A stretch of DNA of 64,000 nucleotides, from NCBI GenBank assembly GCA_020747065.1, contig JAGMVK010000006.1:558001-622000 (forward strand), read 5' to 3'. Each line of letters starts with the position of its first letter. Positions within the stretch are counted from its first letter, which is position 1. The DNA comes from Cadophora sp. MPI-SDFR-AT-0126. Lineage: Eukaryota > Ascomycota > Leotiomycetes > Helotiales > Ploettnerulaceae. Below the pieces are notes generated by a model. That model did no database searches, had not been told where the DNA came from, and saw only the letters and a program-made list of their open reading frames with translations. Positions 60,296 to 64,000 of the stretch are shown here, piece by piece. The position numbers and the translations under genes were made by a program.

Positions 60296-63200
60296 TCAAG
60301 AGCCCCGGAACAAGAACTGCATATCTTCAGGTGTCAAACTCTCCATGGCCTTCCGATCAGAGTTGATGGTAGAGTTGATCATGTTGGCCTTCTTCTCTTG
60401 AAGGAGGACCATACGAGACTCGACCGAATCCTCGATGCAGAGACGGGTGATCTGACATGGGCGGCCTTGACCGATTCGATGACAACGATCGGCGCTCTGC
60501 CACTCTGCTGCTGGATTCCACCATGGATCGACGATGAAGACCTTGGAGGCCTCGGTCAAGTTGAGAGCTACACCACCAGCCTTGAGGGAGACTAGGAAGC
60601 ATTCAACCTTGACGTCGGTCTTAAAGTGATTGATGGAAGCCTGGCGCTGGGCGGGAGTCATTGAACCATCAAGCATGACAGTGGTGATACCGGCACGACG
60701 AAGACGCCATTCGACCAACTGGAGCATGGTGGTGAATTGAGAGAAGATGATGCTCTTGTGAGACATATTCTTGGATCTCAGCTCGTGTAGATCGTGAACC
60801 AAAGTCTCAATCTTGGAGCTGGAGGTCCAGTTCTCCATCTTAATACGGTTGATGATGGAAGACTTCTTGACTTGCGTATCGTCCTGCTCAATGTCGGGCT
60901 GCTCAAGGTCGATTGCGAGAGCAATATGGCACTGAGGGCAGTCAGGGGTATCTATCAATGAGTCAGTATGAGTAAGAGGGAATGGAAGTGAATCCATACC
61001 AGCAGAAGCCATGTAGCTCTTAGCACACTGACGACAAAAGTCATGCTTGCATCCAGATCTGATAGCCTCCTCTGCAGTCTCATCACAGATGCAACAGACG
61101 ATGATATTCTGACCACCATCACCATGCTTCTTCAGAATCAAATCAGGGTGATCGGCAACTTGTCGCATTTGCATGATCAGTCCGAAGATGTTGGCATAGT
61201 TGTTGAGTAAAACACCCTGGGCGACATAGGTCTCGAACTTGCGGGTTCCGCTGTTCATGATACTGCTTGCAAAGTCGTTCTCCTCCTCACCAAAGAATTG
61301 CCGGTCAACATAGATCTCCTTGGCGGGAAGTTCCATGGCAGAAGAGTGGTCACGCTTGACACGTCGAAGCATAAAACGGCCAGTGAGAATTGCAAGCTTG
61401 CGGAAGGCCTCCTTTCCTGGACCAGCGTTGCCAAATCTCTGAATAGGGTTGAGGAGCTCCTGATTGAAAACAGAAAGATGGCCCATGCTGTGGTGGTTGC
61501 AGCTATTGCACTTGTTGTTTTCATTCATGTCCCAGTTCAAAGTTGAACATGGGCATTCCCTACAGAAATAGCACGCAAATGGACGGATGTCGAGAAAACG
61601 GACCAGAGAGAAGAACTCGCCAATGCGGTTTTGCAACGGGGTTCCAGACAAGCACCACTTGTGGTTAGCCTTGAGAGCAAAACAAGCCTTGGCAGAGCCG
61701 GTGGTTCGGGTCTGTAAAACGTTAATATGGTTCAGAGGCTTCGAGACGGAGAACAGACCTTGATGCTGTGAGCTTCATCAAGGATGACGCGATGGAATTG
61801 AATCATGTGCATGAGACTCTTCTCCTTAATCAACTGGTCTTTACGCTTAAAGCCCTTCTCCTGCTTTCTGTACATGGCTTCGAGAGTGTTGTAAGACATG
61901 AGAATGACATCGAACTTCATCAACTTATCGTAAGTCATAGTTTTGACAAGGGAATTGGTGCCGTGCCAGACAAAGGTCTTCAAAGTACCGTCGGTGTAGT
62001 CCTTGATTTCCTGCTGCCACTGCATAATAGCTACAGGCGGAATCAAGACGAGTGAAGGAGCCTTAGCTGGCCAATCCGACATGATGAGCGAGACGGCTTG
62101 AATGGTCTTACCCATACCCATCTCATCACCCAAGAGACCACCAGCCCAATCTGTCTTCTCCATAGCCTTCATCCAAGCTACACCTTGTAACTGGAAAGGC
62201 TTGAGCTCACGAGTGATGTTCTTCGGTTGTTCCATAGTGACATCTCCAATTCTAGGAAGGTTCTCGAGATCGTTCCACATGGTGAGTAACTCTGGGTGAT
62301 GAGACTCAAGTTTAGCTCTGGCCTTTCTCTCTTTGGATGTTGCACCAATTCCCTCAGCCTCAAGTTGAGCGACACGGGTAGCGATAGATTTGCGGTTGGC
62401 GCGAGAAGAAGGGTCGGTCCCACTATCAGAATCGGAAGTGGAGTCTTCATCAATCTCGTCAGATTCAAGACCGATGGGATCAGAGTCATTGAAGTCACTC
62501 TCTCCAAGGTCCGAGAGCGTAGAGCTGGTCGTCGAGGCCGTGGTATGGTTTCTCTTCAATGAAGAAGGACCGGCTGCAACCTTGGAGCTCGAAGTCGGGA
62601 GTGAGCGTCGTCCACGACCCTTGGGTGGTGCGGAAGGTGCCTTTAAATTGCTCTTGACTGCAGATCTCGTAGCAATACCTTGCACAGCGGAGTTACGCTT
62701 GGATCGAGCAATGGGAATGTCAGACTCCTCGCTGTCATCAATCTCCATGAAGTCCTCGGTTTCCTCGGAGTCATCGATTGCAATGACCTTCTTGGAAGAC
62801 TTGGAGCTTGAGAACGTAACGACATTCTTGCCCTTGGAGCCAAGTACAATCTTTGGTCGCTTAGTCTGACGAGAAGATGGGATGTCAAAGTCTTCATCCT
62901 CTTCATCATCGTCCTCCTCATCGAAGTCCGAAGCATAGTCGACCTTTGGGAGGATCTTTCGGGCTTTGCGCGAAGCACGGCGGGGGGCAATCTCCTCTTC
63001 ATCTTCATCCATAGCCATAGAGATAGCAGCAGCATCTTCTTGTTCTTGGAGAGCGCGAGCCAGTTGAGCATCTGGACTATCATCCTCATCCGCATCGACA
63101 TCCTCATCATCATCGTACGAATCGGCCACTCTCTTGCGCTTGCTGGTCGAAGTGGTCATGGAGAATTGACTGTTTCGAAGAGCAGCAGCTCGAGCCACAG

Positions 63201-63753
63201 CATTGACAGCTGGAGTAGAAGACTCGCCCATCATGGTTGCTGGACGACGGCCTCGCTTATTTGTAGATGCCTTCTCGAGGGCTGGGGTAGGAGCAGCGCT
63301 GGTAGCAGGTGTAGAGTATCCACTCCCCTCGTGAGGCTCAACGGACGTCGAGACGGAGGACAAGGAGTCTCTGCTCATGACATTCTCCTTATTCTTCTTT
63401 GATCCAAGAAAGTATTGACTAACGGCGTGAAGGGAAGGGAGGTCGGAGTCATCCTCGTCCTCATCTTCATCATCGAGTGTAGAAGAAATGACCTTGGTAT
63501 TGATTGGGAGGCTAGTGGTAGCTTCGAAGCGTCCGGAGCGTCTGGTAGCTGTCCCAGGTTGTCAGCACCATTTTTTGACGGTGAAGTCTTGTAGAAATTC
63601 GAGTAACAACAGAGCAGGAAGCACCGAAATACGACAAAGACGAGCAATGACATTAGAGTAGAGCAGAGAGCATGACTTACAAGAAGGTCTGGAAGTAGCG
63701 GGAGTGGCAGCCAAGCTGTCCACCTTGCGGGGTCTACCTCTCTTGGGAGGCAT
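60296..63753 (-). CDS. RAD16: RAD16-type SWI/SNF ATPase with RING finger (nucleotide excision repair)
   Basis: Exons (minus) 63753-63681, 63548-61759, 61711-61000 and 60951-60296 total 3,231 bp, 1,076 residues, frame closed; introns are 132, 46 and 48 bp. It starts MPPKRGRPRK, an AT-hook-like basic motif. A long acidic, Ser-rich N-terminal region follows. The SNF2 ATPase has Walker A GDEMGMGKTIQ (about residues 498-508) and DEAH in ILDEAHSIK (about 615), then WCLSGTPLQNRIGEFFSL. A C-rich insert (CYFCRECPCS, then CNSCNHH) is typical of Rad16. The RING (CCICDETAE, CKHDFCRQC, CPQC; about 829-870) interrupts the motor, and the second lobe has FSQFTTMLQLVEWRL, VSLKAGGVALNLTEAS and DRCHRIGQGRP. In yeast Rad7-Rad16 remodels chromatin for global-genome repair and works with a ubiquitin ligase. 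Order, inserts and length all support the assignment. Confidence 0.93.
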
Positions 63754-64000
63754 CTTGACTCGAGAGCTTCTGCTGAACCAGACAGGCGGCAGATGGCAGG
63801 CGTTGTCTTGACTAGATCGATAGGAGAGACAGATAGACTGTCTTCATACGAGGCTCTTGGAAGCAAACAAGATCAATTGTCGATTCCAGACGACTTGTAT
63901 TGAGGAGGTGGGTGGGTCGAAGGGCGGACACGCGCATCCACTGATTGCAAGGTGCGGAGTCCTTATCGAGGTACTGTACCCGCAATTGGGAGGTTGCAAT
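63754..64000. other. Upstream region of the RAD16-like gene
   Basis: It contains its 5' UTR and promoter. No further gene is visible before the window ends. Confidence 0.5.

Overview
The window looks like a chromosome segment of a filamentous ascomycete (Pezizomycotina). The genes on the right have short GT..AG introns (44 to 132 bp). The left two thirds shows the classic footprint of repeat-induced point mutation (RIP): very AT-rich, TpA-dense DNA in which old coding frames are still readable but Trp (TGG) and Gln (CAG/CAA) codons have become TAG/TAA. A class-level assignment is not possible from sequence alone. The Fot1/Flipper-like transposon would fit Leotiomycetes among others.

Layout. 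Positions 1 to about 43,180 are a RIP-degraded repeat compartment with no intact gene that I can support. From left to right it holds: a non-LTR retrotransposon remnant with an RNase H module (1-1300, minus); a less mutated island with unassigned coding-like sequence (1380-1990); a mosaic of a 5'-truncated sirtuin, a NACHT-WD40 C-terminus and a TPR fragment (3340-4527); a 4.9-kb element with about 90-bp terminal inverted repeats (6125-10989) that encloses a readable HET-NB-ARC-TPR gene (NLR-type allorecognition or immune receptor); duplicated AT-rich repeats (11.5-14.0 kb); a DUF7025-type AAA ATPase cut off before its P-loop (14.2-15.6 kb); two degraded kinase-like genes converging on each other (21.2-23.6 kb plus, 24.06-25.13 kb minus); and a nested transposon stack (30.5-41.2 kb). 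In that stack a Ty1/copia element was split by a complete Fot1/pogo transposon (31488-33344) and by a complete Ty3/gypsy LTR retrotransposon (33522-39834, 5-bp target duplication ATAAA).

At about 43.2 kb the composition switches abruptly to ordinary genic DNA, with a 9-bp minisatellite at the border. The genic part (43.5-64 kb) carries six well supported genes: a PHOSPHO-type HAD phosphatase (minus), a secreted Ser/Thr-rich, probably GPI-anchored protein (plus), a four-exon gene of unknown function (plus), an M16-family zinc metalloprotease (minus), a ten-exon Zw10/Dsl1-type tethering protein (plus) and a RAD16-type SWI/SNF-RING nucleotide-excision-repair ATPase (minus). Exon joins were worked out by hand. 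All reading frames close exactly (totals divisible by three, splice sites GT..AG). These genes are functionally unrelated, and neighbours are arranged divergently or convergently with 1 to 2 kb between them.

The most interesting content is the concentration of dead accessory genes of the kind used in fungal self/non-self recognition (HET, NB-ARC/TPR, NACHT-WD40, plus sirtuin, AAA-DUF7025 and kinase-like families) inside the RIP compartment, one of them apparently boxed in by transposon-like inverted repeats.
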